DNA from: Clostridia bacterium
Lineage (GTDB): Bacteria; Bacillota; Clostridia; Oscillospirales; Acutalibacteraceae
Length of the DNA stretch: 42,676 nucleotides
Direction: 5' to 3'
NCBI GenBank assembly: GCA_017395425.1
Contig: JAFPUM010000021.1
Location: 1-42,676 of the forward strand
Every line of letters starts with the position of its first letter. Positions within the stretch are counted from its first letter, which is position 1. A program made the translations under genes and the position numbers. Shown one piece after another: positions 6,885-15,935 of the stretch. The notes under the pieces were generated by a model, which saw only the letters and a program-made list of their open reading frames with translations, did no database searches and was not told the DNA's origin.

Positions 6885-8363
6885 TTATAGAATAATGCAA
6901 ATCAAGCCGCTGCATCCCTCATTGATAATCCGTTCAATGGTTTCACGCATTTTGTCACGGGCATCCACCGGCATTTTGCTGAGCTTGTTATGCAGCCCCT
7001 CATTGACCAGTTCATGCAGGGATTTTCCGAAGATATTGGACTGCCAGATGGAAGACGGGTCCTCTTCAAATTCCTGCAGCAGATAGCGCACCAAATCCTC
7101 CGACTGCTTTTCCGAACCCACAATGGGCGCGACCTCGGTGGTGATGTCGGTCTTGATGATGTGGAGAGACGGCGCCGATGCGGTCAGCCGCACACCGTAA
7201 CGTCCGCCCTGCTTCATGAGTTCGGGTTCTTCGAGCGTCAGCTCATCCATCGCGGGCATCACGATGCCGTAACCCGTGCGCTCCACCTGATCGAGCGCGT
7301 CACTCAGCTTGTCGTAGCGTTGCTTGACGGCGGCGAGTTCGGTGATGGACTTCATCAGATCGCTCTCGTTGCGGATGGGCAGACCGGTCTTTTCGCCGAT
7401 CACGCGGTAGAAAAGCTCCGGCTGTAAATCCACTCTGACACGGGTCTTGCCGGTGCCAAGGTCGATGGAGGACGTCGCGGCGTCGGCGACATAGCGATTA
7501 TCCGAAAGCGCGGCAACCAATCTGTCAATCTCGCGGATGCGGCGGATATCTTTGGCAGCCTGCCGGATGGTGGCAAAAAGGTCGGATTTGAGCCAGTGGT
7601 CGCGGTCGAGGGAATTGATCCAGCCCGGCATATCAATCGCGACGGAGCGGACGGGAAATTCGTACAGCACCTCCGAGAGAATGTGCTGGATTTCTCCCTC
7701 CGTGATTTCCTGACAGTTGACCGCCATGACCGGCACGCCGTAACGGACGGTCAGCCGCTCCGCGAGGCTCTGGCTGTCCGCCGCGGACGGGTCGGCGCAG
7801 TTGAGCAGCACGGCAAAGGGCTTGTTGATTTCCTTGAGCTCATGGATGACGCGTTCCTCGGCTTCTTCGTACTCCGCGCGGGGGATATCGCTGATACTGC
7901 CGTCGGTCGTCACCACCAGTCCGATCGTGGAATGCTCGGTAATGACCTTGCGGGTGCCGATTTCCGCCGCCAGATTGAAGGGAATCTCCTCTTCAAACCA
8001 CGGGGTCTTGACCATGCGCGGCGCGTTGTCCTCGATATAGCCCAAAGAGGACGGCACGATGTAGCCCACACAGTCAATCATACGCACGCGGAAGGAGGCG
8101 TTTTCATCGAGATCAATCTCAATCGCCTCTTCGGGAATGAATTTCGGCTCGGTGGTCATGATGGTGCGTCCCGCCGCCGACTGGGGCATTTCATCCGTCG
8201 CGCGCTCCACCTTGTATTTGCTGCTCATATTGGGCAGCACGAGGGTCTGCATAAACTGCTTGATAAAGGTGGATTTGCCGGTGCGCACCGGACCGATCAC
8301 ACCGATATAGATATCACCGCCGGTACGCTCGGCGATATCCCGGTAAATTTTGATATCTTCCAT
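6885..8363 (-). CDS. spoIVA: Stage IV sporulation protein A (SpoIVA), spore-coat ATPase
   Basis: SpoIVA is a cytoskeletal ATPase of the mother cell. It polymerises on the outer forespore membrane and forms the base layer of the spore coat. The 492-residue length is typical. The P-loop GPVRTGKST is near residues 24-32, followed by FIKQFMQTLVLPNM. The switch-like region is RMIDCVGYIVPSSLGY, and the conserved C-terminus ends in ICIIL. A GGGAGGAG ribosome site precedes the ATG. It starts 15 bases after the sipL-like gene, so the two form an operon. It is anchored by SpoVM, whose gene is also in this window at 29142. Expression under sigma-E is expected from the family. Confidence 0.97.
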   Translation of the reverse strand: MEDIKIYRDIAERTGGDIYIGVIGPVRTGKSTFIKQFMQTLVLPNMSSKYKVERATDEMPQSAAGRTIMTTEPKFIPEEAIEIDLDENASFRVRMIDCVGYIVPSSLGYIEDNAPRMVKTPWFEEEIPFNLAAEIGTRKVITEHSTIGLVVTTDGSISDIPRAEYEEAEERVIHELKEINKPFAVLLNCADPSAADSQSLAERLTVRYGVPVMAVNCQEITEGEIQHILSEVLYEFPVRSVAIDMPGWINSLDRDHWLKSDLFATIRQAAKDIRRIREIDRLVAALSDNRYVADAATSSIDLGTGKTRVRVDLQPELFYRVIGEKTGLPIRNESDLMKSITELAAVKQRYDKLSDALDQVERTGYGIVMPAMDELTLEEPELMKQGGRYGVRLTASAPSLHIIKTDITTEVAPIVGSEKQSEDLVRYLLQEFEEDPSSIWQSNIFGKSLHELVNEGLHNKLSKMPVDARDKMRETIERIINEGCSGLICIIL

Positions 8364-8378
8364 TTTCGCGCTCCTCCC

Positions 8379-9914
8379 TTATGCCGTAACGATCAGCAGC
8401 CTGCTGTCGGTGACACAGTCGCCGTCGATGTCATTTTCCGCGCGAATCGCTTCCACAGAGGAATTGTATTCCCGCGCAATGTCCCACAGTTCCTCGCCGC
8501 TCCCGGCAAAATACAGCACGGCGGCGGGACGGCTCTCTTCGGACTTCGGACGGGTTTCGTCCAGTTCCACGCTCTCCACCAGCTTCATGGGGATATCCTC
8601 GTACAGCGACGAATGCACGCAAAGCTCCGCCTGAAGCTCCACCCTGTTGTCTCCGGTGAGGGTGCAGACGCAGGATTTCACCGTCACGCGGCATTCGGGA
8701 CGCAGCATCTGTCCCTGTGCCGGCTGCGCGACCGCGCAGTCAAAGCGCACGTTTTTCTCGGTGTACACCACCCCCTGACGGGGGTCTCTCACAATCATGC
8801 ACACCGCCAGATTGCCCGTGGTGACGGTTTTGCCGTCCCGCCAGACGCTGCGGCTGTCCGACACGCTGCACCAGACGTCGCAGAGGCTCTCGATTTTCAC
8901 ATCGCCCGTATCCACCGTCTGCTTGCACATCACCGTATCGTACACGGTACTGCACAGCCGTTCCGGTTTAAGCTGCCTGCGCCTGCAATTGGTTTCATAC
9001 GCCACCGAATACGCGTCGGTGATCCACTCGATCTGCCTGGGACGGTAGGCGCGGATATCCGCCATGGCGCGCAGATCCACATCCAGCCGACGGTATTCCC
9101 CGTCCGCGTCGGTGCGAAGCGACACGTCAACCGATTCGCACGCCATTTTCAGATCAATCAGGCAGTTCTCATCCACACCCGACACATCAAAAAACTGATG
9201 AAACGGAATGACATATTCCATATGCTCCGGATCGTCGCCCTGTTCGGTCACATACACCATGGTAAAAATCGCGTCGCCCTTGACGATCAGCTTGTTGGCA
9301 ACCGCCTTGCATTCCTCCATGCAAATCGCGGTACCGGTGCGCAGAATGGAGGAAACCGGCGGCTTGCCCTCGCCCAGCTCCATCGCCTCGCTGATTTCAA
9401 AGCCGCACTGGGTGCAGCACACCAGATCGCTGATCTCACACCGGCACTTGCGCAGACGAAGTCCCTCGCCTTCCGCGTCGGTGATCAGCTCCATCATTTT
9501 AGCGGAAACAGCGGTCATATGCAGGGTGAAAGCGCCGTGGATATCCAGCTTGCGCTGGCTGACGGCACGGCAGTTGACATAATCGACGTGAATATCCACC
9601 AGCAGTCTGACATTGTCGGCGGTATTGTCAAAGGGCAGCGACGCCTTGAAGGGATAGAGACGGTCGCAGCATCGGATTTTTTTATCCCGGTCGTCCAGAT
9701 ACATGACGGAAACGCGCGCGCTGCCCTCCACGGTGAGCGCGTCGCTGCTGACCTCGCGGGAAGTAATCATCGGCTCGAGACGGCATTTGAGCAGCCTGCC
9801 GATATCGGGGCAATAGTCCGGCAGCGTAAAATCGACGTCCACCGCCTGCTCGCAGTTGCCTTCCAATAACACTTCCTTGGCGAATACGGATTCACCGGTC
9901 GCTTTACATTCCAT
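8379..9914 (-). CDS. sipL: SipL-like SPOCS (DUF3794) and LysM domain protein
   Basis: SipL is the clostridial partner of SpoIVA that tethers the coat to the forespore, the counterpart of SpoVID in Bacillus. The 511-residue protein has DUF3794/SPOCS-type repeats (FTLPDYCPDIGRLLKCRLEP near the N-terminus, and similar sequence around residues 170-300). A C-terminal LysM-like segment follows (ELWDIAREYNSSVEAIRAEN), which in SipL is needed to bind SpoIVA. The start at 9914 is preferred over 9971 because AAAGGAGAG stands just before it. The spoIVA gene follows at 15 bases, which supports the assignment. A candidate sigma-E-like promoter lies at 9970-10000. Confidence 0.9.
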   Translation of the reverse strand: MECKATGESVFAKEVLLEGNCEQAVDVDFTLPDYCPDIGRLLKCRLEPMITSREVSSDALTVEGSARVSVMYLDDRDKKIRCCDRLYPFKASLPFDNTADNVRLLVDIHVDYVNCRAVSQRKLDIHGAFTLHMTAVSAKMMELITDAEGEGLRLRKCRCEISDLVCCTQCGFEISEAMELGEGKPPVSSILRTGTAICMEECKAVANKLIVKGDAIFTMVYVTEQGDDPEHMEYVIPFHQFFDVSGVDENCLIDLKMACESVDVSLRTDADGEYRRLDVDLRAMADIRAYRPRQIEWITDAYSVAYETNCRRRQLKPERLCSTVYDTVMCKQTVDTGDVKIESLCDVWCSVSDSRSVWRDGKTVTTGNLAVCMIVRDPRQGVVYTEKNVRFDCAVAQPAQGQMLRPECRVTVKSCVCTLTGDNRVELQAELCVHSSLYEDIPMKLVESVELDETRPKSEESRPAAVLYFAGSGEELWDIAREYNSSVEAIRAENDIDGDCVTDSRLLIVTA

Positions 9915-9969
9915 GAGCTTCTCTCCTTTGGGGGAAGTACCTTTTGGTGCTTCGGTTGGTTTCTGTTGC

Positions 9970-10000
9970 ATTCATATGCAGACCATGTCCCGGTTATGCC
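9970..10000 (-). promoter_or_regulatory. Candidate sigma-E-like promoter of the sipL-spoIVA operon
   Basis: On the minus strand GGCATAA (9994-10000), 15 bases, then CATATGAAT (9970-9978) resembles the mother-cell sigma-E consensus (GKMATAT, about 14 bases, CATACAMT) with several -10 mismatches. The position, about 55 bases upstream of the sipL-like ATG, is suitable. Confidence 0.35.
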
Positions 10001-10018
10001 TGTATTTTTATACAGCAC

Positions 10019-10059
10019 AAAAACAGCCGACGCTTCCCTCCCGGCAATCATCGGCTGTT
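10019..10059 (-). terminator. Terminator after the branching enzyme gene
   Basis: AACAGCCGA (10022-10030) pairs with TCGGCTGTT (10051-10059). On the minus strand it is followed by TTTTT. It lies 37 bases after the glgB stop. Confidence 0.75.
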
Positions 10060-10095
10060 GTGTGATATTTTTCAAATAATTATTATAATAACATA

Positions 10096-12024
10096 CTATT
10101 CCCCGTCAGAATCTGTTTTTCCCTCTTCCGTGTCTGCTTCGTCCGGATTCTCTTTCAGCAGGAAAATGTGCGCGGAGAGCGGCGCGAGCTGCACCGTCAC
10201 GCTGCACGGGAAATCCTTGTGGGGATAGGGCGAAACCGTCTGGGGAGGATTCTGCGTCAGACCGTCGCCGCCATAGGCAACGTCATCCGTACACAGCAGT
10301 TCCTCAATCACGCCCTGATGCTTCAGCCCCAGGATATAGCGGTACTGGGGATTGGTGGAGAGGTTGAGCGCCACGACGACTTCCTGACCGCCGCCGCGGC
10401 GGATATAGGTGAAAAGATTGTTGTAATCGTCGGTGGGGTCAATCCACTCAAACCCGATGCCGTTGTAATCCATCTCCCACAGCGACGGATACCAGCGGTA
10501 AATCTGGCTCATCTCCCTGAAGAAGGCGTAGAATTTGGCGTTGTATTCATTCTGGAGGTCGTACCAGTGAAGCTCCTCGGTGATTTTCCACTCGTCGAGC
10601 TGGGCGAATTCGTTGCCCATGAAGTTGAGCTTTTTGCCGGGGTGGGTGAACATATAGACATACAGCGCGCGGCACTGGGCGAATTTCTGTTGGGTGGTTC
10701 CCCACATCTTGCCCAGAATCGACTTCTTGCCGTGGGAGGATTCGTCGTGGGAAAACGGCAGCAGATAGTTTTCCGCCTGGTAATAATCCATCGAGAAGGT
10801 GATCTTATCATGACTGCCGCGGCGGAAGAAGGGGTCGAGCGAAAAATATTTGAGGGTATCGTTCATCCAGCCCATGTCCCATTTGTAGTCGAAGCCCAGA
10901 TGCCAGTGATCGGCATACCGGGAAGTGACATTGTAATAGGAGCTGGAATCCTCCGCGATGAGCATGACTTCCGGCAGCACCTCGTGGAGCGTGTCATTGA
11001 AGCGGCGGATAAATTCCACGGCGCCCTGATTGACGCCGCGTTCGGGCTGTCCCTGCCAATAGATGATATTGCTGGCGGCGTCGATGCGCAATCCGTCGAA
11101 ATGATAGGTACTCAGCCAGAAATACGCCGACGACAGCAGAAAACTCTGCACTTCGCCCTTGTAGAAATCATAATTGTAGCTGTCCCATTCGCTGTTTGCC
11201 ATGAAGTCGAGCGGATATTCATAGAGAGGGGTGCCGTCGAACCGTCCCAGCCCGAAGCTGTCCCGCACAAAATGCACCATCACAAAATCCAGAATCACGC
11301 CGATGCCCTTGCTGTGGCAGACGTCGATGAGGCGTATGAGCTGCTGCGGCGAACCGTAGCGGGAAGTGGCGGCAAACATACCGCTGACGTGATACCCCCA
11401 TGATCCGTCGAAGGGATGCTCGGTCAGGGGCATGATCTCGATATGGGTAAAACCGTTTTCCAGCGCGTAATCGGCGAGACGCTCGGCGATTTCGTCGTAG
11501 GTGTACCAGCTCTGATCGCTGCCGCCCCACTGTTTGCGGCACCACGCGCCGAGATGCACCTCATAGATATTGAGCGGGCGCTCGAAGCAGCGGGAACGGG
11601 TGCGCAGCCATTCCGCATCGTGAAATTCACTTTCGTCGATATCCATGATGACCGAGGAATTGTAGGGTCTGCGCTGTCCCATGAAGGCGTAAGGGTCAGA
11701 TTTGTCGCAGACACTCCCGCCGACCTGCCATATGCGGTATTTATAAAGCTGTCCCCGGCAGGCGCCCGGCACAAAGACCGAGAATACGCCGAGGTTGTCG
11801 ATTTTATGCAGGATATGGGCATTGTCGTTCCACGCGTTGAAATCGCCGATGACCGCGATGCGGACGGCATAAGGGGCATAGACCGTGAAGCGCACGCCGT
11901 CGGCGCCATCCTCCCGCGAGAAATGGGCGCCGAGATGGTTGTGCGCCACCAATGCCCGTCCGCCGTGGAACGCGTCCAGCAGGGACTGTCCCGCCCGGCT
12001 GAATTCCTCTTTCAGATTTCTCAT
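10096..12024 (-). CDS. glgB: 1,4-alpha-glucan branching enzyme (GH13)
   Basis: GlgB adds alpha-1,6 branches to glycogen. The 642-residue protein has an N-terminal CBM48-like module (VRFTVYAPYAVRIAVIGDFNAW), a GH13 catalytic barrel and a C-terminal beta domain. The conserved GH13 regions are present: GVILDFVMVHF, the nucleophile D315 in GLRIDAAS, the acid/base E358 in MLIAEDSS, and FSHDESSHGK. The start at 12024 (MRNLKEEF) is chosen because AGGTGA precedes it; the longer frame to 12072 lacks such support. No other glycogen gene is adjacent, and terminators on both sides suggest a single-gene unit. A weak leftward promoter (TTGACA at 12137-12142, 19-base spacer, TGATAT at 12112-12117) lies upstream. 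Confidence 0.95.
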   Translation of the reverse strand: MRNLKEEFSRAGQSLLDAFHGGRALVAHNHLGAHFSREDGADGVRFTVYAPYAVRIAVIGDFNAWNDNAHILHKIDNLGVFSVFVPGACRGQLYKYRIWQVGGSVCDKSDPYAFMGQRRPYNSSVIMDIDESEFHDAEWLRTRSRCFERPLNIYEVHLGAWCRKQWGGSDQSWYTYDEIAERLADYALENGFTHIEIMPLTEHPFDGSWGYHVSGMFAATSRYGSPQQLIRLIDVCHSKGIGVILDFVMVHFVRDSFGLGRFDGTPLYEYPLDFMANSEWDSYNYDFYKGEVQSFLLSSAYFWLSTYHFDGLRIDAASNIIYWQGQPERGVNQGAVEFIRRFNDTLHEVLPEVMLIAEDSSSYYNVTSRYADHWHLGFDYKWDMGWMNDTLKYFSLDPFFRRGSHDKITFSMDYYQAENYLLPFSHDESSHGKKSILGKMWGTTQQKFAQCRALYVYMFTHPGKKLNFMGNEFAQLDEWKITEELHWYDLQNEYNAKFYAFFREMSQIYRWYPSLWEMDYNGIGFEWIDPTDDYNNLFTYIRRGGGQEVVVALNLSTNPQYRYILGLKHQGVIEELLCTDDVAYGGDGLTQNPPQTVSPYPHKDFPCSVTVQLAPLSAHIFLLKENPDEADTEEGKTDSDGE

Positions 12025-12222
12025 GACATCACCTGATCCGTTTTTGATACAAAACGAAGGCACTGACAGCACATAGACAATTCCTGTGAGCCGGTCACAC
12101 CTTCATCTGCTATATCATGCGCTATTTCCCGGCATTTGTCAATTGACTTGATGTAAATTTTTTCTGTGTTTTTCAGGCAAAATCCTTATACTATATATAT
12201 TATAAACCATGCCGCCTGATAA

Positions 12223-12281
12223 AATCCGTCTTTTTTCCCGAAAAACGCCCTCAGAAACGTTTTCCGGAAAAAAGACGGATT
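12223..12281. repeat. Long near-perfect hairpin between divergent genes
   Basis: AATCCGTCTTTTTTCC (12223-12238) pairs perfectly with GGAAAAAAGACGGATT (12266-12281). The pairing continues inwards (CGAAAAACG with CGTTTTC), giving about 24 bp around a 10-base loop. It stands alone in the 748-base gap between glgB and the G5/3D gene and does not follow a recognised gene. No convincing protein-coding gene is seen in the rest of 12025-12772. Confidence 0.6.
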
Positions 12282-12599
12282 GGGAATATATAACGGTTTT
12301 GGGAGGAATTGGCAACGGTTTCTCAGCATATTGTTTTGAAAAAGAAGGTGAATCGTATTTTTTATCACAGAATAACAGCTTTTTTCGAGAAAAACAAATC
12401 GGTGACAATGATTACAAAAAAATGACAAATTGAATTCGGCGCTTTGCCTAAAAAAGACGGTTTATCGATTTAACGCAGTAAAATACGGACGGGCTGTTTG
12501 TTGTCATTTTTACCATGAAACGATGGAATTCATTGGCGCTTTTGTCGATTCGGTTTTTTTTGTTCGTCATATTATACAAAAGTTTTCAGTGAACACGGC

Positions 12600-12628
12600 T
12601 TGACAGAATGAATTCATGAGATTATAAT
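12600..12628 (+). promoter_or_regulatory. Consensus sigma-A promoter of the G5/3D wall-protein gene
   Basis: TTGACA (12600-12605) and TATAAT (12623-12628) are exactly 17 bases apart, a perfect consensus match. The predicted leader is about 138 bases long, with no riboswitch that I recognise. Confidence 0.85.
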
Positions 12629-12772
12629 AGCGACAACGTTTGAACGACGCAGTCAAACGGCCGGAAAACAAAACGTCCTCCCTTCCGATTCACAGGCGGA
12701 CGTCGAGTGGAACGGTAACACATGAGGTCCCGCAGCATTTTCCATAAGGGACAGAAAGTTGAGGAAAGGATT

Positions 12773-13828
12773 ATGAGCAAGACAGCAGATTTCATCAGGA
12801 GCCGCAAAGGAGCTTCGCTTCTCTTGGCAGGCGCCACATTGGTCAGCTCGATCTTCATCTCTTCCAATCTCTCCGCAGTAAAAGTGATTGACGGCGAAAA
12901 AACCAAGACAGTTGTTTCCACCCGTTCGGCGACGCCGGTGGAAATCATACATCAGGCGGGCTTTGCCCTTTCGGACAACGACGCCTACTCCATCACCAGC
13001 ATTGACACGGTCAAGGCGATCAAGATTTTCCGCACCTTTGATCTCACCGTCGTGGACGGCGGCGAATCCAAGACCATTTCCGCCGTGGACGGCACCGTGG
13101 AACAGGCGCTGGTAAACGCAGGCGTATCGCTTCCCGATGAAGATGACGTGATCAATGTCAGCCTCGACAGCGAAGCCGAGGAAAACATGACCGTGAAGAT
13201 CGACAGAGTCAAGTATGTGACCGATACCGTCACCAAGACCGTCAAGTACAAGACCGTCACCAAGAACGACAGCACCCTTGCCAGCGGCAAGACCAAGGTG
13301 TCCGTCGCGGGCGTCAACGGCAGCAAAAAAGTGACCACCGTCAAGAAGTACGTCAACGGCAAGCTCGTCGATACCAAGAAGACCGAAAAGGTGACCAAGA
13401 AGGCAGTCGATGAAGTGGTGCTCAAGGGCACCAAGAAGGCTTCCTCTTCCAAGAAGAGCAGCAATACCGGCTCCAAGGCTTCCGTGGATACCGGCAGCAA
13501 GACCATCACCGTCAACGGCAGAACCATCAGCTATAAGAAGGTTCTCACCGGTTCCGGCACGGCCTATACCGCCAGCGCCGGTGCCAGAACATCTACCGGC
13601 AAGGTCGCCAGAGAGGGTCTTGTCGCGGTCAATCCCAAGATCATCCCCTACGGCACCAGACTGTATATCACCACCACCGACGGTTCCTGGACTTACGGTT
13701 ATGCCGTCGCCGCCGATACGGGCGGAGCGCTCAGAAGCGGTTCCGCGCTGGTTGACCTCTATTACAGCTCCGAGAGCAAGTGCCGTCAGTTCGGCAGACG
13801 TCAGGTGAAGGTGTATATCCTCGACTGA
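12773..13828 (+). CDS. Secreted DUF348, G5 and 3D domain cell-wall protein (YabE-like)
   Basis: The 351-residue protein begins with a basic stretch and a hydrophobic segment (GASLLLAGATLVSSIFISS), a signal peptide or anchor. Repeated DUF348-type units follow (TFDLTVVDGGESKTISAVDG and TVEQALVNAGV). Next is a G5-like segment (VKYVTDTVTKTVKYKTV, then KVTTVKKYVNGKLVDTKKT), a Ser/Lys linker, and a C-terminal 3D domain with GTAYTAS, VAVNPKIIPYGTRLYI, AADTGGAL and LVDLYY. This layout is that of YabE/YocH-type wall enzymes, whose 3D domain is a double-psi beta-barrel related to lytic transglycosylases, so peptidoglycan cleavage is likely. The start at 12773 has GAGGAAAGG. The earlier in-frame ATG at 12722 has no ribosome site. 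Confidence 0.9.
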   Translation: MSKTADFIRSRKGASLLLAGATLVSSIFISSNLSAVKVIDGEKTKTVVSTRSATPVEIIHQAGFALSDNDAYSITSIDTVKAIKIFRTFDLTVVDGGESKTISAVDGTVEQALVNAGVSLPDEDDVINVSLDSEAEENMTVKIDRVKYVTDTVTKTVKYKTVTKNDSTLASGKTKVSVAGVNGSKKVTTVKKYVNGKLVDTKKTEKVTKKAVDEVVLKGTKKASSSKKSSNTGSKASVDTGSKTITVNGRTISYKKVLTGSGTAYTASAGARTSTGKVAREGLVAVNPKIIPYGTRLYITTTDGSWTYGYAVAADTGGALRSGSALVDLYYSSESKCRQFGRRQVKVYILD

Positions 13829-13883
13829 CCGCGGAACGATAAAAAAATCACTGCTGAGAGAATCGGAAAACAGATGAATCGTG

Positions 13884-13932
13884 AAACCGCCGCTTCGCAC
13901 TGCATGGGCAATGCGAAACGGCGGTTTTTTTG
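13884..13932 (+). terminator. Terminator after the G5/3D gene
   Basis: AAACCGCCGCTTCGCA pairs with TGCGAAACGGCGGTTT, with one mismatch, and is followed by a run of seven or more T. It separates two convergent genes. Confidence 0.85.
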
Positions 13933-13934
13933 TA

Positions 13935-14792
13935 CTAGTACTTTTTCTTCCTGCAATCGGCATACAGTCTGGCGACGTTGGCTCTGTGGAAATCCGCGCC
14001 TTCAATATGCTGATTGATAATGAACATCATCAAGCTGCGTTTTGCCACCCAGCCCATGTCCCACACGCCGGGCTTGAACCGGATATTCATCCGGATGTGG
14101 CGTTCGCTCAGGATCCACATACGGATGGATTTGATCTGTTCCGGCGGCACGGCAATGGTCGTATCCAGATAGGCTTTGGGTATATTGTCTTGTTGGGCAT
14201 AAATGGGAATGATGAACAGCCCTTTTTCACAATAGTTCATGACAACGGCACCGCGGGTGTATCGGCTATGCCGCATTTTCACCTCCTGGTTGCAGATAAA
14301 GTAAATGTTATTCTCGCCCCATGCGTTGACCGTATTCAGAAGCTGTGCCATCGCCGCTTCGCTGTATTCTGTGATGGGAATTTCCCACTCTTCGGGCACA
14401 TACGGACGCTGCGGGTAGCCTGTATTGCGGCTCACTGTCTTAACCGTATTGAGATAATGATGCTTGAATAGGAAAAAGGATTCGGGGTGGCGCAAACCAT
14501 GGATGCCGTAAATTCCCATCCCCATCATCGCCGCGAAAAAGAGAACGCAGGTGAAACAGCCTCCGTAATTCCGGATGTACACCCCGATAGGCAGCAGCAG
14601 CAGAAACGGAAGCGCGCAAAGAAACCCCGTCACCGCAAAGATCACACCGCATTTCCGGCAGTACTGAAGCAGAGGAGCAGCGTCGCCGGTGCGGATGTAT
14701 TCCCGGAACTGATCAAATCGCTTGCGGGCGTGAAAGAGAACGTCATATTTCAGTTGCAGCTGATCTAAGGGAGTACGCTCATTTTGATTCAT
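13935..14792 (-). CDS. Unknown protein with two membrane spans
   Basis: This 285-residue protein is not recognised. Residues about 50-70 (VIFAVTGFLCALPFLLLLPIG) and 76-97 are hydrophobic and form a hairpin of two membrane segments. A charged N-terminal stretch of 45 residues and a soluble C-terminal part of about 180 residues lie on the same side. A CRKC pair precedes the first span. The C-terminal part is rich in aromatic residues (MNIRFKPGVWDMGWVAKR). AAAGGAG precedes the ATG, and a promoter (TTGATT, 17 bases, TAGAAT at 14826-14854) lies upstream. It is convergent with the G5/3D gene and divergent from yicC. Function unknown. Confidence 0.75.
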   Translation of the reverse strand: MNQNERTPLDQLQLKYDVLFHARKRFDQFREYIRTGDAAPLLQYCRKCGVIFAVTGFLCALPFLLLLPIGVYIRNYGGCFTCVLFFAAMMGMGIYGIHGLRHPESFFLFKHHYLNTVKTVSRNTGYPQRPYVPEEWEIPITEYSEAAMAQLLNTVNAWGENNIYFICNQEVKMRHSRYTRGAVVMNYCEKGLFIIPIYAQQDNIPKAYLDTTIAVPPEQIKSIRMWILSERHIRMNIRFKPGVWDMGWVAKRSLMMFIINQHIEGADFHRANVARLYADCRKKKY

Positions 14793-14825
14793 GGTATTAT
14801 GCTCCTTTTGATGGTATTTACCATT

Positions 14826-14854
14826 ATTCTATCATGCCGTCCTTTCAGAATCAA
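14826..14854 (-). promoter_or_regulatory. Promoter of the unknown membrane protein gene
   Basis: On the minus strand TTGATT (14849-14854) and TAGAAT (14826-14831) are 17 bases apart, 35-60 bases upstream of the ATG at 14792. A small palindrome ATGGTAAATACCAT follows in the leader. Confidence 0.55.
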
Positions 14855-14936
14855 GCATTTTTCATCAAAAAATACCGCTTTTCAAAGCCCCCGATATGGG
14901 AAAAAAGATAAAATTGATTTCCCTGTTGCATTACTA

Positions 14937-14966
14937 TTGACAATCGCGGGCAAAAACTGTTATAAT
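14937..14966 (+). promoter_or_regulatory. Sigma-A promoter at the head of the yicC-spoVM cluster
   Basis: TTGACA (14937-14942) and TATAAT (14961-14966) are separated by 18 bases, about 75 bases upstream of yicC. No good terminator is seen until after spoVM, so it may drive a very long operon. Confidence 0.75.
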
Positions 14967-15041
14967 GTAATTTACATAAGTATGTTGATATTGGGTATAC
15001 GCCGATTGGACACGTCTTGTCGGCATGAAAGGACGACGTGT

Positions 15042-15920
15042 ATGATAAAAAGCATGACGGGATACGGTCACGCACAGCAAATCGTTCACGGCAGGGATAT
15101 CACCGTAGAAATCAAGTCCGTCAACCACAAATTCTTCGACTTTTCGGTTCGCACCACGCGGGGCTATTCGTTTCTGGAGGATAAAATGCGGAATTTTGTC
15201 AAGGAACGGGTATCGCGCGGCAAGGTGGACGTCTATGTCACCGTGCTGGAAGTCGATGAAACCGCGTCTGACGTCATTCTGAATGAATCGCTCGCCGCTG
15301 GATACCTGCGGGCACTGCGGGAACTGAGCGACAAATTCGGTCTGCCGGATGATATCACGGTAAGCTCAGTGGCACGGTATACCGATCTGTTTACGGTCAG
15401 ACGTGCCGAAAAAAACGAAGATGAGATATGGGAGGATATACGTCCCATTCTCGAAGAAGCAGTGAAAGACTTTGTGGCGATGCGCACCGCCGAAGGAAGC
15501 CGTCTGCGGGAAGATGTACTGGGGCGTATGGACGTCATCACGGCGGACGTGGCGCGTGTGGAGGCACTCTCCCCTCAGACGCTCACGGATTACACCCGGA
15601 AGCTGCGTACCCGCATTGAAGAACTCAAAGGCGATACCGCTATCGACGAACAGCGGCTGCTGACCGAAATCGCGATCTTCGCCGACAGAATCGCCGTAGA
15701 CGAGGAAACCGTCCGCCTGCGGAGCCATATGGACCAGATGCGGCTCATGCTGGACGGGGACGAAGCGGTGGGGCGACGGCTGGATTTCATGGTGCAGGAG
15801 ATGAACCGTGAAGCCAACACCATCGGCTCCAAGGCGCAGAATTCCGAAATCGCCCATCTGGTCGTGGATATCAAGGCAGAAATCGAAAAGATCCGCGAAC
15901 AAATTCAGAACATTGAATAA
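15042..15920 (+). CDS. yicC: YicC family endoribonuclease
   Basis: The 292-residue protein starts MIKSMTGYG, the invariant N-terminus of the YicC/YloC family. It carries the family's N-terminal signature (VEIKSVNHKFFDFSVR) and the C-terminal DUF1732 region (GRRLDFMVQEMNREANTIGSKA). Family members are endoribonucleases implicated in RNA turnover. The frame stays open upstream to 14784, but AAAGGA and the family start place translation at 15042. remA follows at 15 bases. This is the first gene of the conserved yloC-remA-gmk-rpoZ order. Confidence 0.93.
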   Translation: MIKSMTGYGHAQQIVHGRDITVEIKSVNHKFFDFSVRTTRGYSFLEDKMRNFVKERVSRGKVDVYVTVLEVDETASDVILNESLAAGYLRALRELSDKFGLPDDITVSSVARYTDLFTVRRAEKNEDEIWEDIRPILEEAVKDFVAMRTAEGSRLREDVLGRMDVITADVARVEALSPQTLTDYTRKLRTRIEELKGDTAIDEQRLLTEIAIFADRIAVDEETVRLRSHMDQMRLMLDGDEAVGRRLDFMVQEMNREANTIGSKAQNSEIAHLVVDIKAEIEKIREQIQNIE

Positions 15921-15935
15921 GGCGGGGGTCTTTGC

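Noticed and set aside
6655-6915. 86-codon minus-strand frame after spoIVA
   Set aside because: It covers the spoIVA terminator hairpin, has no ribosome site and no recognisable sequence.
7596-9869. 757-codon open frame on the plus strand
   Set aside because: It is antisense to spoIVA and the sipL-like gene, both of which are firmly identified; same His/Arg-rich composition.
12209-12433. 74-codon plus-strand frame in the glgB upstream gap
   Set aside because: It is made from the hairpin at 12223-12281 and AT-rich sequence, with no ribosome site and no known domain.
12629-12772. Possible c-di-AMP riboswitch before the G5/3D gene
   Set aside because: Such riboswitches often precede wall-hydrolase genes, but the 138-base leader does not show the conserved core that I could recognise.
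12653-14005. 450-codon minus-strand frame over the G5/3D gene
   Set aside because: It is the mirror of a real secreted wall protein with signal peptide, domains, promoter and terminator on the other strand.
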